Source: Flavobacterium ajazii (lineage in GTDB: Bacteria; Bacteroidota; Bacteroidia; Flavobacteriales; Flavobacteriaceae). Taken from it: a stretch of DNA of 64,000 bases. Position 1 is the first letter of the stretch. Each line of letters opens with the position of its first letter. Below, one piece after another: positions 7,661 through 15,988 of this stretch. The notes beneath the pieces were generated by a model. That model worked only from the letters and a program-made list of their open reading frames with translations, had not been told where the DNA came from and did no database searches. Location: contig NZ_JAAEHL010000003.1 in assembly GCF_010614725.1 (NCBI RefSeq), positions 496,001 through 560,000 on the forward strand, in the 5' to 3' direction. A program made the position numbers and the translations under genes.

Positions 7661-9007
7661 ATGACTACTCTAAACGAATTGAATGCTATATCGCCAATCG
7701 ATGGAAGATATAGAAGTAAAACCAAAAATTTAGCACCTTTCTTCTCTGAAGAAGCTTTAATAAAATATCGTGTATTAGTTGAAGTTGAATACTTTATCGC
7801 TTTATGCGAAATTCCTTTACCGCAGCTAAAAGACGTAGATTCAAATTTATTTGACAGTTTACGAAACATCTATAAAAATTTCTCTACTGAAGATGCGCTT
7901 TGGATTAAGGAAACTGAAAAAGTAACCAACCATGATGTAAAAGCGGTTGAATACTTCATTAAAGATGCTTTTGAAAAATTAGGTTTATCTCAACACAAAG
8001 AATTCATTCATTTCGGATTAACCTCTCAGGATATAAACAATACAGCCATTCCGCTTTCTACTAAAGAAGCTTTTGAGCAGGTTTACATGCCAACCTTAGT
8101 TTCTTTAATTGCAAAATTGAAAGAATTAAGTGTGGAATGGAAAGACATTCCAATGCTGGCACGTACGCACGGACAACCGGCTTCTCCTACCCGCTTAGGA
8201 AAAGAAATTTTAGTTTTTGTAGAGCGTTTAGAAGAGCAGATGCGTTTGTTATTCAATGTTCCGTTTGCAGGTAAATTTGGCGGGGCAACTGGAAATTTTA
8301 ATGCACACCATGTAGCTTACCCACAAATTGACTGGAAGCAGTTTGGAACTAAATTTGTTGAAACGAGTTTAGGTTTACAGCATTCGTTTCCGACTACTCA
8401 AATAGAACATTACGATCATTTTGCTGCGTTTTTTGATGGTTTAAAAAGAATCAACAATATCATTATAGATTTAGACCGTGATATCTGGACGTATGTTTCA
8501 ATGGATTATTTCAAACAAAAAATCAAAGCGGGTGAAATTGGTTCATCAGCAATGCCACATAAAGTAAACCCGATTGACTTTGAAAACTCAGAAGGAAACT
8601 TAGGAATTGCTAATGCTATTTTTGAGCACTTGGCTGCTAAATTACCGATCTCAAGATTACAGCGTGATTTAACTGACAGTACTGTCTTAAGAAACGTTGG
8701 AGTTCCTATAGGCCACACTGTAATTGCTTTTGAAGCTACTTTGAAAGGTTTGAACAAATTACTTTTGAATGAAGCTAAATTTGCTGAAGATTTAGAGAAA
8801 AACTGGGCCGTAGTCGCAGAAGCAATTCAGACTATTTTACGTCGCGAAGCATATCCAAATCCGTATGAAGCTCTAAAAGGTTTAACAAGAACAAATGAAG
8901 CAATTGATAAAAATGCCATTCATAATTTTATCGCAACTTTAGAAGTTTCTGATTCAGTAAGAGCAGAGTTATTAGCAATTACCCCTAGCAATTACACAGG
9001 AATTTAA
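7661..9007 (+). CDS. purB: Adenylosuccinate lyase
   Basis: The 448-residue enzyme cleaves succinyl-AICAR and adenylosuccinate in purine synthesis, releasing fumarate. It begins NAISPIDGRYRSKTKNLAPFFSE, contains TSQDINNTA, and has the family signature GSSAMPHKVNPIDFENSEGN, whose serine loop carries the catalytic residue. The C-terminal helix bundle (RREAYPNPYEALKGLTR) is complete. I start it at ATG 7661 because a longer TTG start would lie inside the -7 element. A strong terminator follows 24 bases after the stop, so the gene is probably transcribed alone. Confidence 0.97.
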   Translation: MTTLNELNAISPIDGRYRSKTKNLAPFFSEEALIKYRVLVEVEYFIALCEIPLPQLKDVDSNLFDSLRNIYKNFSTEDALWIKETEKVTNHDVKAVEYFIKDAFEKLGLSQHKEFIHFGLTSQDINNTAIPLSTKEAFEQVYMPTLVSLIAKLKELSVEWKDIPMLARTHGQPASPTRLGKEILVFVERLEEQMRLLFNVPFAGKFGGATGNFNAHHVAYPQIDWKQFGTKFVETSLGLQHSFPTTQIEHYDHFAAFFDGLKRINNIIIDLDRDIWTYVSMDYFKQKIKAGEIGSSAMPHKVNPIDFENSEGNLGIANAIFEHLAAKLPISRLQRDLTDSTVLRNVGVPIGHTVIAFEATLKGLNKLLLNEAKFAEDLEKNWAVVAEAIQTILRREAYPNPYEALKGLTRTNEAIDKNAIHNFIATLEVSDSVRAELLAITPSNYTGI

Positions 9008-9030
9008 AGAAAACCTAAAATATTTTGTCA

Positions 9031-9063
9031 AAAAAAGCTATCTTTATCGGGATAGCTTTTTTT
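9031..9063 (+). terminator. Rho-independent terminator after purB
   Basis: A 12-bp perfect stem (aaaaaagctatc / gatagctttttt) with an 8-base loop, followed by more T residues, 24 bases after the purB stop codon. Confidence 0.85.
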
Positions 9064-9103
9064 ATTTAACCCGGAGTTATTAGACCAGATTACTTAACTT
9101 TTC

Positions 9104-9136
9104 CTTTTATAGGAATTCCGCGAATTCCATTTAAAA
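9104..9136. repeat. Short hairpin upstream of the Kef gene
   Basis: ggaattc at 9112-9118 and gaattcc at 9122-9128 flank a 3-base loop, extended by partly paired AT-rich arms. It lies 40 bases before the antiporter start. It could be a leader hairpin; no function is evident. Confidence 0.4.
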
Positions 9137-9176
9137 GAAAAGCTGGATTAGCTCCTGAAAAAAAATACCACCTTAT

Positions 9177-11414
9177 ATGATTGCCTTAACCGCCGCTGCT
9201 GAAAATACACACCATTTACAACCTTTGATCAGTGATCTGGGATTAATCCTGATGACTGCCGGAATTGCTGTACTTATTTTTAAAAAAATGAAACAGCCTT
9301 TGGTTTTGGGCTACCTGATTGCAGGTTTTTTAGCCGGAAACCATTTTGATTTTTTTCCTTCGATAACCGACATGAAGAGTGTTGAAGTCTGGGCTGAAAT
9401 TGGAGTTATATTTTTACTTTTTAGTTTGGGACTCGAATTCAGTTTTAAGAAACTAATGAAGGTTGGCGGGACCTCATCTGTGACTGCCATAACCCAGATT
9501 GTATTCATGACACTCATTGGGTATTGCGTAGGACAATGGATGGGCTGGAGCAAAATGGACAGTATTTTTCTTGGGGCAACACTTTCTATTTCATCTACAA
9601 CCATTATTATCCGGGCATTTGATGAATTGGGAGTTAAAGGAAAAAAATTCGTCGGAATTGTTTTCGGTGCTCTGATTGTAGAAGATATCGTGGCCATTTT
9701 GATGCTTGTATTGTTATCTACCGTTGCTGTAAGTAATGAAGTTTCGGGCGGAGAATTATTACAATCCGTCTTAAAATTAATTTTCTTTTTAATTATCTGG
9801 TTTTTGGGTGGAATCTTTATTATTCCGACCATTCTCAAAAAGGCCAAACATCTTTTAACAGATGAAATGCTGCTTATCATTTCACTAGCCATGTGTCTGA
9901 TGATGGTAATTTTTGCTGCAAATGTTGGTTTTTCTCCTGCATTAGGTGCTTTTATAATGGGGTCAATTATTGCCGAAACCACTCAGGCAGAAAAAATTGA
10001 ACATTTGATTCAGCCGGTAAAAGACCTGTTTGGAGCAGTTTTCTTTGTATCTGTAGGAATGTTAATTAATCCGATAACCTTGGTTGATTTTGCGCTTCCC
10101 GTTTTGATTATCACTTTAGTAACTATTTTTGGAAAAGCATTCAGTTCTTCATTTGGAGCTTTATTATCAGGTCAGCCTTTAAAACAATCTGTACAAACCG
10201 GAATGAGTCTGGCGCAAATCGGGGAGTTTTCTTTTATCATTGCCACATTAGGCATGACACTAAAAGTTACAAGCGGATTCCTTTACCCTATAATTGTGGC
10301 AGTTTCAGCCATTACAACCTTTACAACACCTTTTTTAATTAAATATTCAGAATCGTTTGCTCATGCTTTAGAACAAAAATTACCTAAAAAATGGGTTAAA
10401 AACATCAACCGTTATAGTGTAAATGCCCAGGCAATAAAATCGGTAAGTACCTGGCAGATTGTACTGCGTTCTTCAATAACTCAAATTATCCTTCATACTA
10501 TAATTATTACAGCAATTATTTTATTGTCATCCAAATTTGTAGCACCTTTAGTTGCCGATACTAGATTTGGAAATACTTTAGCAGCATTCATAACTCTAAT
10601 CGTAATTGCGCCTTTTTTATGGGCACTTTCGCTGCGTCGTGTAAAAGTTGATGAAGTTGAAGTACTTTGGGAAGAACGCAAATATCGTGGAGCACTTTTA
10701 ATGCTTATCTTAATCAGAATGAGTTTGGGATTATTTTTTGTTGGATTCTTGCTGAATATTTTCTTCTCTCCTTTAGTGGCTTTTATCGCACTTATTATCG
10801 CTATTGGAGCATACCAGATTTTTCCGAAAAAATTAAATGAACAATATCATAAAATCGAAAATCACTTTTTGAAGAATTTAAACGATCGTGAAAATAAAAA
10901 AATAGACCGAAGATATGCCAATTTAATGCCCTGGGACGGCCACATGTCTATTTTTGATATTGGAAAAGAATCGAATCTGGCCGGAAAAACATTGGAAGAA
11001 CTACATATCCGTGAACAAATGGGTATCAATATTGCCTATATAAGACGCGGTGAAATCACAATTCCAATTCCTACTAAGACTGAACGTTTATTTCCAGGTG
11101 ATGAAATTTGCGTAATTGGTACTGATGCTCAAATTACTGAATTTACTAAATATTTAAACCAGAATGAGATTGAAGCTGCTAAAAATATTGAAGAATCCGA
11201 AGTCGTACTGCGTCAGTTGGAGGTTTCTAATGAATCCTTTATAGAAAAAAGCATTGGTCAGTTTAGAGGAAAAACCGGCGGAATGGTGGTTGGAATCGAA
11301 AGAAACGGAAACCGAATCCTAAATCCTGAGTCTAGTTTGATTTTACAGCAAAATGATATTATATGGGTCGTTGGAGAAAAGAAAAAAATGGCTGAGTTAT
11401 TGAAAAGCCGCTAA
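9177..11414 (+). CDS. Kef-type cation:proton antiporter (CPA2) with C-terminal TrkA_C domains
   Basis: A 745-residue protein. The N-terminal 390 residues form the Na+/H+ exchanger core with about 12 membrane segments, including the GYLIAGFLAGNHF and SLAQIGEFSFIIATLG stretches typical of KefB/RosB-like CPA2 antiporters. About four further hydrophobic segments follow (residues 425-560). The C-terminus has two TrkA_C-like units: SNLAGKTLEELHIREQMGINIAYIRRGE, and a last one ending LQQNDIIWVVGEKKKMAELL. No NAD-binding TrkA_N domain is visible between core and TrkA_C, so ligand gating differs from E. coli KefC. It probably handles K+/H+ exchange. No clear promoter is visible, but a hairpin lies upstream. 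Confidence 0.88.
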   Translation: MIALTAAAENTHHLQPLISDLGLILMTAGIAVLIFKKMKQPLVLGYLIAGFLAGNHFDFFPSITDMKSVEVWAEIGVIFLLFSLGLEFSFKKLMKVGGTSSVTAITQIVFMTLIGYCVGQWMGWSKMDSIFLGATLSISSTTIIIRAFDELGVKGKKFVGIVFGALIVEDIVAILMLVLLSTVAVSNEVSGGELLQSVLKLIFFLIIWFLGGIFIIPTILKKAKHLLTDEMLLIISLAMCLMMVIFAANVGFSPALGAFIMGSIIAETTQAEKIEHLIQPVKDLFGAVFFVSVGMLINPITLVDFALPVLIITLVTIFGKAFSSSFGALLSGQPLKQSVQTGMSLAQIGEFSFIIATLGMTLKVTSGFLYPIIVAVSAITTFTTPFLIKYSESFAHALEQKLPKKWVKNINRYSVNAQAIKSVSTWQIVLRSSITQIILHTIIITAIILLSSKFVAPLVADTRFGNTLAAFITLIVIAPFLWALSLRRVKVDEVEVLWEERKYRGALLMLILIRMSLGLFFVGFLLNIFFSPLVAFIALIIAIGAYQIFPKKLNEQYHKIENHFLKNLNDRENKKIDRRYANLMPWDGHMSIFDIGKESNLAGKTLEELHIREQMGINIAYIRRGEITIPIPTKTERLFPGDEICVIGTDAQITEFTKYLNQNEIEAAKNIEESEVVLRQLEVSNESFIEKSIGQFRGKTGGMVVGIERNGNRILNPESSLILQQNDIIWVVGEKKKMAELLKSR

Positions 11415-11431
11415 GGAGATATAAACGATTA

Positions 11432-11475
11432 AGGTGCTAATTTCCCGAGATCATAATCTTAGAAACTTAGCACCT
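11432..11475. repeat. Phased-word inverted repeat (CTTAG words, 8-base spacing)
   Basis: aggtgctaa at 11432-11440 pairs perfectly with ttagcacct at 11467-11475. The right part contains cttagaaa and cttagcac in direct succession (11458-11473), the same 8-base words as the spacer at 37260-37291. It sits between the convergent Kef and peroxiredoxin genes and lacks a T-run, so it is not a classical terminator. Confidence 0.55.
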
Positions 11476-11498
11476 CATTATCTAGAAGCTAAAAAAAC

Positions 11499-12137
11499 TT
11501 ATTTATTTGGCTGCGGTGTCAAACGTAAATATGGTTTGATTGGTGTATGCCCTTTTGGGAATTTTGCCGGAATATCACTATCCGGAATTGCAGGAGCGAT
11601 TACAACATCTTGTCCGTCTTTCCAGTTTGCAGGAGTTGCGACACTATAATTTGCTGTTAACTGCAAACTATCAATAACACGAAGTAATTCGTCAAAATTT
11701 CTTCCTGTCGAAGCCGGATACGTCAAGGTCAGTTTTATTTTTTTATCAGGTCCGATTACAAAAACAGAACGAACTGTAAATTTGTCGCTTGCATTTGGGT
11801 GCAGCATATCATACAAATTCGCTACTTTTTTATCTTCGTCTGCAATAATTGGAAAATTAACCTCTGTATTTTGAGTTTCGTTAATATCTTTTATCCACTC
11901 TTTATGCGAATCTAAACCATCAACACTCAAAGCAATAACTTTAGTATTTCTTTTGGTAAATTCAGGAACGTAATTCGCCACTGTCCCTAACTCAGTTGTA
12001 CAAACCGGAGTAAAATCTGCCGGATGCGAAAATAAAACACCCCATGAATCTCCTAACCATTCATGAAAATTAACTGTTCCCTGTGTAGTTTCGGCCTGAA
12101 AATCCGGAGCTATATCGCCTAATCTTAATGTTGACAT
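11499..12137 (-). CDS. Peroxiredoxin, 1-Cys (Prx6) type
   Basis: The 212-residue cytosolic peroxidase reduces H2O2 and organic hydroperoxides. PADFTPVCTTE places the peroxidatic cysteine at residue 46. The usual Prx6 arrangement follows: VIALSVDGLDSHKEWIKDI, PIIADEDKKVANLYDML, the ASDKFTVRSVFVIGPDKKI strand, and a C-terminal extension ending KGHTPIKPYLRLTPQP. There is no resolving cysteine in a VCP-type C-terminal motif, which agrees with a 1-Cys mechanism. It is transcribed convergently with the Kef antiporter and upstream of nothing on its own strand. Confidence is high from the uninterrupted family pattern. Confidence 0.95.
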   Translation of the reverse strand: MSTLRLGDIAPDFQAETTQGTVNFHEWLGDSWGVLFSHPADFTPVCTTELGTVANYVPEFTKRNTKVIALSVDGLDSHKEWIKDINETQNTEVNFPIIADEDKKVANLYDMLHPNASDKFTVRSVFVIGPDKKIKLTLTYPASTGRNFDELLRVIDSLQLTANYSVATPANWKDGQDVVIAPAIPDSDIPAKFPKGHTPIKPYLRLTPQPNK

Positions 12138-12245
12138 AATTATATTTTTTAGTTCCTCTAAAATTAACTAAAAAATGCATTCAGAAGACAATCAAAATTT
12201 AAAAATTAGTTAAAATTCTATTTTCCCTATATAATTAATTCATAA

Positions 12246-13157
12246 TTAAATAAAACTCACAATAAAGTACCATATTGCGAGAGTTAAAAAGGAAATTGGA
12301 ATTCCGAAACCAACCATCATACTGCTTAATTTTGGCTTCAAACCATAAGTCGAAGCCAGAATTGCTCCCGTAATCATCGGTGCCATAGCGGTTTCCATAA
12401 TCGTTATTTTGATAGCCTCAGAATGCTGATTGAAAATAAAGACGTATAAAACTAAAATTACAAATGGCACCAGAATAAGTTTAAAAAAAAGTCCAAGTCT
12501 TAAAAATTTCCAGTGCTGGCTTTTTCTGTCAAAACTCAACTGTAATCCTACGGATAATAAAGCAAGTGGTGTTACAAAGCTTCCTACTTTTAATAAAATG
12601 GATTGAATATTTGAATCTAAATCGTAGTCATAGACATTCATCAAACAAGCCAGGACGAACATTAAAAAAGGAGGAAATAATAATACCTTTCTAATGATGC
12701 TCAACGTATCCGGACTTCCTTTAGAATAAAACGCAGCAACAAAAACCCCTAATGTTGAAACCACCACAAATGTTCCCGGCTGATCAACCAAAACAGCAGT
12801 TTCTAAACCTTTTTTCCCAAATAAAGCTTCAATTATAGGATAACCCAAAAATGATGAATTGCTTAATCCTGCAGTTAATATAAGACAGCCAATCAGTTTA
12901 TTGGACCATTTTAACTTCTTTCCTAATAAATGAAAAAATACAAATGCCAGAATAAAAGTAATCCAGCCTGCTCCAATCGGAAACAACAATTCGTTGCTCC
13001 ATTTTATTTTCGGAATATGATATAAGGTAATTGCGGGAAGACATAAATAAATGACAATCTTATTTAAAATCTTATAAGTATTAGACGGAAAACCTTTCAC
13101 CTTTTGCAAAAGCAATCCTAAAAATAAAAAGAAGAATATTAAAATAAAGTTGTTCAT
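12246..13157 (-). CDS. AEC-family (auxin efflux carrier type) transporter
   Basis: A 303-residue protein with about ten hydrophobic segments, in two five-segment halves. The first half contains KIVIYLCLPAITLYHIPKI and the conserved SNSSFLGYPIIEALFGKKGL, where the proline-kinked segment binds substrate in this family. The second half ends TMETAMAPMITGAILASTYGL. Bacterial members export or exchange organic acids such as malate or malonate. I start at ATG 13157: a longer frame would use TTG 13175, which lies in a TACTTTTG promoter element. It is divergent from the Rrf2 gene across a 244-base spacer that carries a long inverted repeat. Confidence 0.85.
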   Translation of the reverse strand: MNNFILIFFFLFLGLLLQKVKGFPSNTYKILNKIVIYLCLPAITLYHIPKIKWSNELLFPIGAGWITFILAFVFFHLLGKKLKWSNKLIGCLILTAGLSNSSFLGYPIIEALFGKKGLETAVLVDQPGTFVVVSTLGVFVAAFYSKGSPDTLSIIRKVLLFPPFLMFVLACLMNVYDYDLDSNIQSILLKVGSFVTPLALLSVGLQLSFDRKSQHWKFLRLGLFFKLILVPFVILVLYVFIFNQHSEAIKITIMETAMAPMITGAILASTYGLKPKLSSMMVGFGIPISFLTLAIWYFIVSFI

Positions 13158-13172
13158 ATCAAGAGTTGCGTA

Positions 13173-13180
13173 CAAAAGTA
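13173..13180 (-). promoter_or_regulatory. -7 promoter element of the AEC transporter gene
   Basis: On the minus strand this reads TACTTTTG, a full match to TAnnTTTG, 15 bases before the ATG at 13157. Confidence 0.6.
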
Positions 13181-13185
13181 GGCAT

Positions 13186-13325
13186 TTATTACTTAGTGAT
13201 TAGTGAAAAGTGAATAGTAATTAGTCCAAATGATTCGTCAAAAACAGATATATTTCAAAGAAAAGTCATAGCACTTTAATAGATTCATTTTTACATCAAA
13301 ATACTAATTACTAGTTACTTTTTAC
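13186..13325. repeat. Long inverted repeat of TTAGT words in the divergent spacer
   Basis: Positions 13203-13225 pair with 13303-13325 at 20 of 23 bases, separated by 77 bases. The left arm consists of overlapping ttagtga and aagtgaa words spaced about 7-8 bases apart. The right arm begins actaattact. It is one of the phased-word spacers of the window and lies between the two divergent promoters. Confidence 0.6.
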
Positions 13326-13374
13326 TTTTCATCAAAAAAAACGTTAAAATTAGTTTTTGCTTTATAAAACACCT

Positions 13375-13382
13375 TATATTTG
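13375..13382 (+). promoter_or_regulatory. -7 promoter element of the Rrf2 gene
   Basis: TATATTTG, a full match to TAnnTTTG, 19 bases before ATG 13402. A TTTG at 13356-13359 is a possible -33 element but at a short spacing of 15 bases. Confidence 0.6.
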
Positions 13383-13399
13383 TAACATAATTTATTACA
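13381..13399. promoter_or_regulatory. Possible operator (imperfect dyad) over the Rrf2 transcription start
   Basis: tgtaa at 13381-13385 and ttaca at 13395-13399 form the ends of a 19-base imperfect palindrome, symmetric at 14 of 19 positions. It overlaps the end of the -7 element and the expected transcription start, where an autoregulating repressor would bind. This is inference from position and symmetry only. Confidence 0.4.
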
Positions 13400-13401
13400 G
13401 T

Positions 13402-13809
13402 ATGCTTTCAGGTAAATTTGCCATCTCGGTTCACATTCTTACTTTGCTCACTAAATTCCCGAATGATTATTTGTCATCAGAGTTTATTGCCGGAAGTATG
13501 AATCTTAATCCTGTTTTGGTAAGAAAAGAAATAGCAAACCTAAAAGCACATCATATTGTAGAAAGCAAAGAAGGCAAAAACGGTGGTACTAAACTGGCTG
13601 TAGATGCTTCAAAACTCACTTTAAAAGAAGTATTTGAAATGACATTTGAAAAGATAGGTCTTGGTTATGCTAAAAACCAGCCAAATCCTGACTGTCCGGT
13701 TGGAAAAAAAATCAATGAAAATTTAGCTGTATTATATGCTGAAATGAATCAAAAAGTTAGTTTACAATTGAATGATGTCACATTGGAAGATTTTTCGGCT
13801 CAGTTTTAA
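13402..13809 (+). CDS. Rrf2-family transcriptional regulator
   Basis: A 135-residue winged-helix protein. FAISVHILTLLTKFPNDYLSSEFIAGSMNLNPVLVRKEIANLKAHHIVESKEGKNGGTKLA is the Rrf2 DNA-binding domain, with the wing at GKNGGTKL. A single cysteine (PNPDCPVGKK, about residue 98) lies where iron-sulfur Rrf2 proteins have three; one cysteine suggests a YwnA-type thiol sensor rather than an Fe-S sensor. ATG 13402 is the start, since the upstream TTG lies in the promoter. The NAD(P)-binding oxidoreductase directly downstream is the usual partner and likely target. A dyad over the promoter fits autoregulation. Confidence 0.88.
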   Translation: MLSGKFAISVHILTLLTKFPNDYLSSEFIAGSMNLNPVLVRKEIANLKAHHIVESKEGKNGGTKLAVDASKLTLKEVFEMTFEKIGLGYAKNQPNPDCPVGKKINENLAVLYAEMNQKVSLQLNDVTLEDFSAQF

Positions 13810-13866
13810 AACTATTTTTTTAATCAAAACTGTAACTTTTTTTATTACTAAATAAATTTATATCTT

Positions 13867-14508
13867 ATGAAAATCGCACTTATTGGAGCTACAGGCTTCG
13901 TTGGAACAGCTATTTTAAACGAATTAGCAGACAGAAAACATGAAATCACGGCTATTGCCAGAACTCCAAAAGACAACTCAAAAGCGACCTGGGTTGCCGC
14001 TGATATTTTTAATGTTGATGCATTGGCAGAAATTTTAAAAGGCCATGATACCGTTATTAATGCTTATAATCCAGGCTGGACAAATCCGAACATTTATGAT
14101 GACTTTTTAGCAGGTTCAAAAGCTATTCAGGAAGCCGTAAAGAAATCCGGTGTAAAACGTTTTATTACTATTGGCGGCGCAGGAAGTTTATTCGTGGCTC
14201 CTGATTTACAAGCTGTAGATACGCCTGATTTTCCAAAAGAAATTTACCCGGGCGCCAACGCAGCAAGGCATTATCTGAATATCATTAAGGAAGAAAAAGA
14301 ACTGGACTGGGCATTTTTTAGCCCGGCTTTTGAAATGCATCAGGGAACTAAAACCGGAAGAACCGGAAAATATCGTTTAGGTCTGGAAAACCCTGTTTTT
14401 AATGAAGAGCAAAGAAGTATTTTGTCTGTAGAAGATTTAGCCGTTGTGATTGCTGATGAAACAGAAACTCCAAAACACCATCAGGTACGATTTACTGCAG
14501 CATACTAA
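13867..14508 (+). CDS. NAD(P)-binding oxidoreductase (atypical SDR, NmrA/YwnB-like)
   Basis: A 213-residue single-domain Rossmann protein. IALIGATGFVGTAIL (residues 3-17) is the GxxGxxG dinucleotide-binding loop. VAADIFNVDALAEILKGHDTVINAYNPG and RFITIGGAGSLFV follow in the order seen in NAD(P)H-binding SDR_a5-type proteins, without the YxxxK active site of classical SDRs. Homologues next to Rrf2 regulators are often induced by reactive or electrophilic compounds, so a role in redox or quinone stress is plausible. It lies 57 bases after the Rrf2 gene and is followed by a terminator, so the two form a two-gene unit. Confidence 0.85.
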   Translation: MKIALIGATGFVGTAILNELADRKHEITAIARTPKDNSKATWVAADIFNVDALAEILKGHDTVINAYNPGWTNPNIYDDFLAGSKAIQEAVKKSGVKRFITIGGAGSLFVAPDLQAVDTPDFPKEIYPGANAARHYLNIIKEEKELDWAFFSPAFEMHQGTKTGRTGKYRLGLENPVFNEEQRSILSVEDLAVVIADETETPKHHQVRFTAAY

Positions 14509-14515
14509 TCAAAGA

Positions 14516-14566
14516 CAGATTTCACAAATTAGCACGAATTTAAAGATGAGATAATTAATTCGTGTT
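14516..14566. repeat. Short phased-word inverted repeat
   Basis: cacgaatt at 14533-14540 pairs with aattcgtg at 14557-14564. The left side repeats cacaaatta / gcacgaatt-type words about 9 bases apart. It lies just upstream of the terminator that closes the Rrf2-SDR unit. Confidence 0.4.
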
Positions 14567-14572
14567 TTAACA

Positions 14573-14620
14573 AAAAACAGTTTCCAAGGCAATTTTCTGC
14601 TTTTGAAACTGTTTTTGTTT
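14573..14620 (+). terminator. Terminator after the NAD(P)-binding protein gene
   Basis: aaaaacagtttc at 14573-14584 pairs perfectly with gaaactgttttt at 14605-14616, then more T. The right arm includes a TTTG (14602-14605) that may double as the -33 element of meaB, with TACTTTTA 19 bases later at 14625-14632. Confidence 0.75.
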
Positions 14621-14651
14621 TCAGTACTTTTACAATTCTAAAAAATGTGTT

Positions 14652-15740
14652 TTGTCAAGTTCAAATAAGCAGGCCGGCAGTTTAAACGAAAAAGCTGGAA
14701 TTTCATCTCCCGAAATCACCAATGCATCGGCAATCTGCCAAATTAAAAACAAACGCAGGCAACAACCATCCGCTGAAGAACTTGTTTCAGGATTACTTTC
14801 CGGAAACCGAACAGCCCTAAGCCGTGCCATTACTCTAATCGAAAGCACAAATCCTGAGCATACTGAAAAAGCAAATAAAATCATTAAAGAATGTTTACCT
14901 AAAGCCAATAAATCAATCCGAATAGGAATTACTGGTGTTCCGGGTGTTGGAAAAAGCACTTTTATTGAAGCTTTTGGAACTTTCCTTACCCAATTAGGAA
15001 AAAAAGTTGCTGTACTTGCCGTTGATCCCAGCAGTTCACTTTCTCACGGGAGTATTTTAGGAGATAAAACCCGAATGGAAGAATTGGTAAAAGACGAAAA
15101 CGCTTTTATACGTCCAAGTGCTTCCGGTGAAACTTTAGGAGGAGTCGCAAGAAAAACACGTGAATCGATTATCCTTTGTGAAGCTGCAGGTTTTGATACC
15201 ATTATCATTGAAACCGTTGGTGTAGGTCAGAGTGAAACAGCCGTTCACAGTATGGTTGACTTCTTTTTATTACTCAAAATTTCAGGTGCCGGTGATGAAC
15301 TTCAGGGTATCAAACGCGGTATTATGGAGATGGCAGATGCGATTGTCATCAACAAAGCTGACGGAGACAATATCAAAAAAGCAAACTTAGCCAAAGTCGA
15401 ATTCAATAGAGCTTTGCATTTATTCCCTTCCAAAAAATCAACCTGGCAGCCAAAAGTCACAACTTGCAGCTCTGTTACCAAAGAAGGCATTCCAGAAGTT
15501 TGGGAGACGATTTTGAAATATTTTGAAATGACTCATGAAAATGGCTTCTTTCAGGAAAAAAGAACAGAACAAAATCAGTTTTGGATGATGGAAACCATCA
15601 ACGAACAATTGAAATCAAACTTTTACAATAGACCTGAAATTGTTTCGCAATTGGAGCAAATTAAAAAAGCGGTGCAAAATAATGAAATATCACCTTTTGC
15701 AGCCGCTCAGTTATTATTAGAAAAGTATTTTAAAGCATAA
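14652..15740 (+). CDS. meaB: Methylmalonyl-CoA mutase-associated GTPase MeaB
   Basis: The 362-residue G3E-family GTPase protects and reloads adenosylcobalamin on methylmalonyl-CoA mutase. GVPGVGKST (residues 95-103) is the P-loop. VDPSSSLSHGSILGDKTRM, FIRPSASGETLGGVARKTRE, ETVGVGQSE and INKADG (base recognition) complete the G motifs, and a C-terminal helical dimerisation arm ends at AQLLLEKYFKA. No in-frame ATG exists at the N-terminus: the frame is open from 14607 and the first usable start is TTG 14652. An ATG at 14645 lies out of frame by one base. The mutase genes are 42 kb away at 56270-59814. Confidence 0.92.
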   Translation: MSSSNKQAGSLNEKAGISSPEITNASAICQIKNKRRQQPSAEELVSGLLSGNRTALSRAITLIESTNPEHTEKANKIIKECLPKANKSIRIGITGVPGVGKSTFIEAFGTFLTQLGKKVAVLAVDPSSSLSHGSILGDKTRMEELVKDENAFIRPSASGETLGGVARKTRESIILCEAAGFDTIIIETVGVGQSETAVHSMVDFFLLLKISGAGDELQGIKRGIMEMADAIVINKADGDNIKKANLAKVEFNRALHLFPSKKSTWQPKVTTCSSVTKEGIPEVWETILKYFEMTHENGFFQEKRTEQNQFWMMETINEQLKSNFYNRPEIVSQLEQIKKAVQNNEISPFAAAQLLLEKYFKA

Positions 15741-15757
15741 TCTTTCTGTTATTTATT

Positions 15758-15988
15758 TTAACGAACATTGTTAATTGAGTTTTTAGCCGTTTCATGCCGG
15801 GTTTTCAAACGTCTTTTATCTAAGGCAACAACAGTTGGAGCCAGTGTTTCTAATGCAGCTTTCAACTCTGAAACCGAAGTAGTTTTAACTGTTTTTTCTT
15901 TTATATTTTTAGTGTCCTGAGCTTTTACGTTTGTTAAGCAGCATAATACAAATGCGGTTGTAAACATTGTTCTTTTTAAATTTTTCAT
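15758..15988 (-). CDS. Small secreted protein, internally deleted paralogue of the next gene
   Basis: The 76-residue protein has a signal peptide (MKNLKRTMFTTAFVLCCLTNVKAQ) nearly identical to that of the 263-residue protein encoded at 16130-16921. Its end, LKTRHETAKNSINNVR, matches the end of that protein, LKTKHDTAKNSVGNIR. The middle, about 190 residues in the longer copy, is missing, so only the exported N-terminus, a short linker and the conserved tail remain. Upstream sequences are also shared. It may be a degenerating duplicate or a functional mini-form whose tail matters. No function is known. Confidence 0.65.
   Translation of the reverse strand: MKNLKRTMFTTAFVLCCLTNVKAQDTKNIKEKTVKTTSVSELKAALETLAPTVVALDKRRLKTRHETAKNSINNVR

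Noticed and set aside
9311..9982. Minus-strand frame of 223 codons inside the Kef gene
   Set aside because: It is the mirror of a long membrane-protein gene on the plus strand, has no family features, and overlaps the well-supported antiporter entirely.
11432..11475. Bidirectional terminator between Kef and peroxiredoxin genes
   Set aside because: The stem is 9 bp with a 26-base loop and lacks a T-run on either strand. It fits the phased-word spacers better.
13357..13401. TTG start that lengthens the Rrf2 protein by 15 residues
   Set aside because: It lies upstream of the -7 element; translation cannot start before transcription does.
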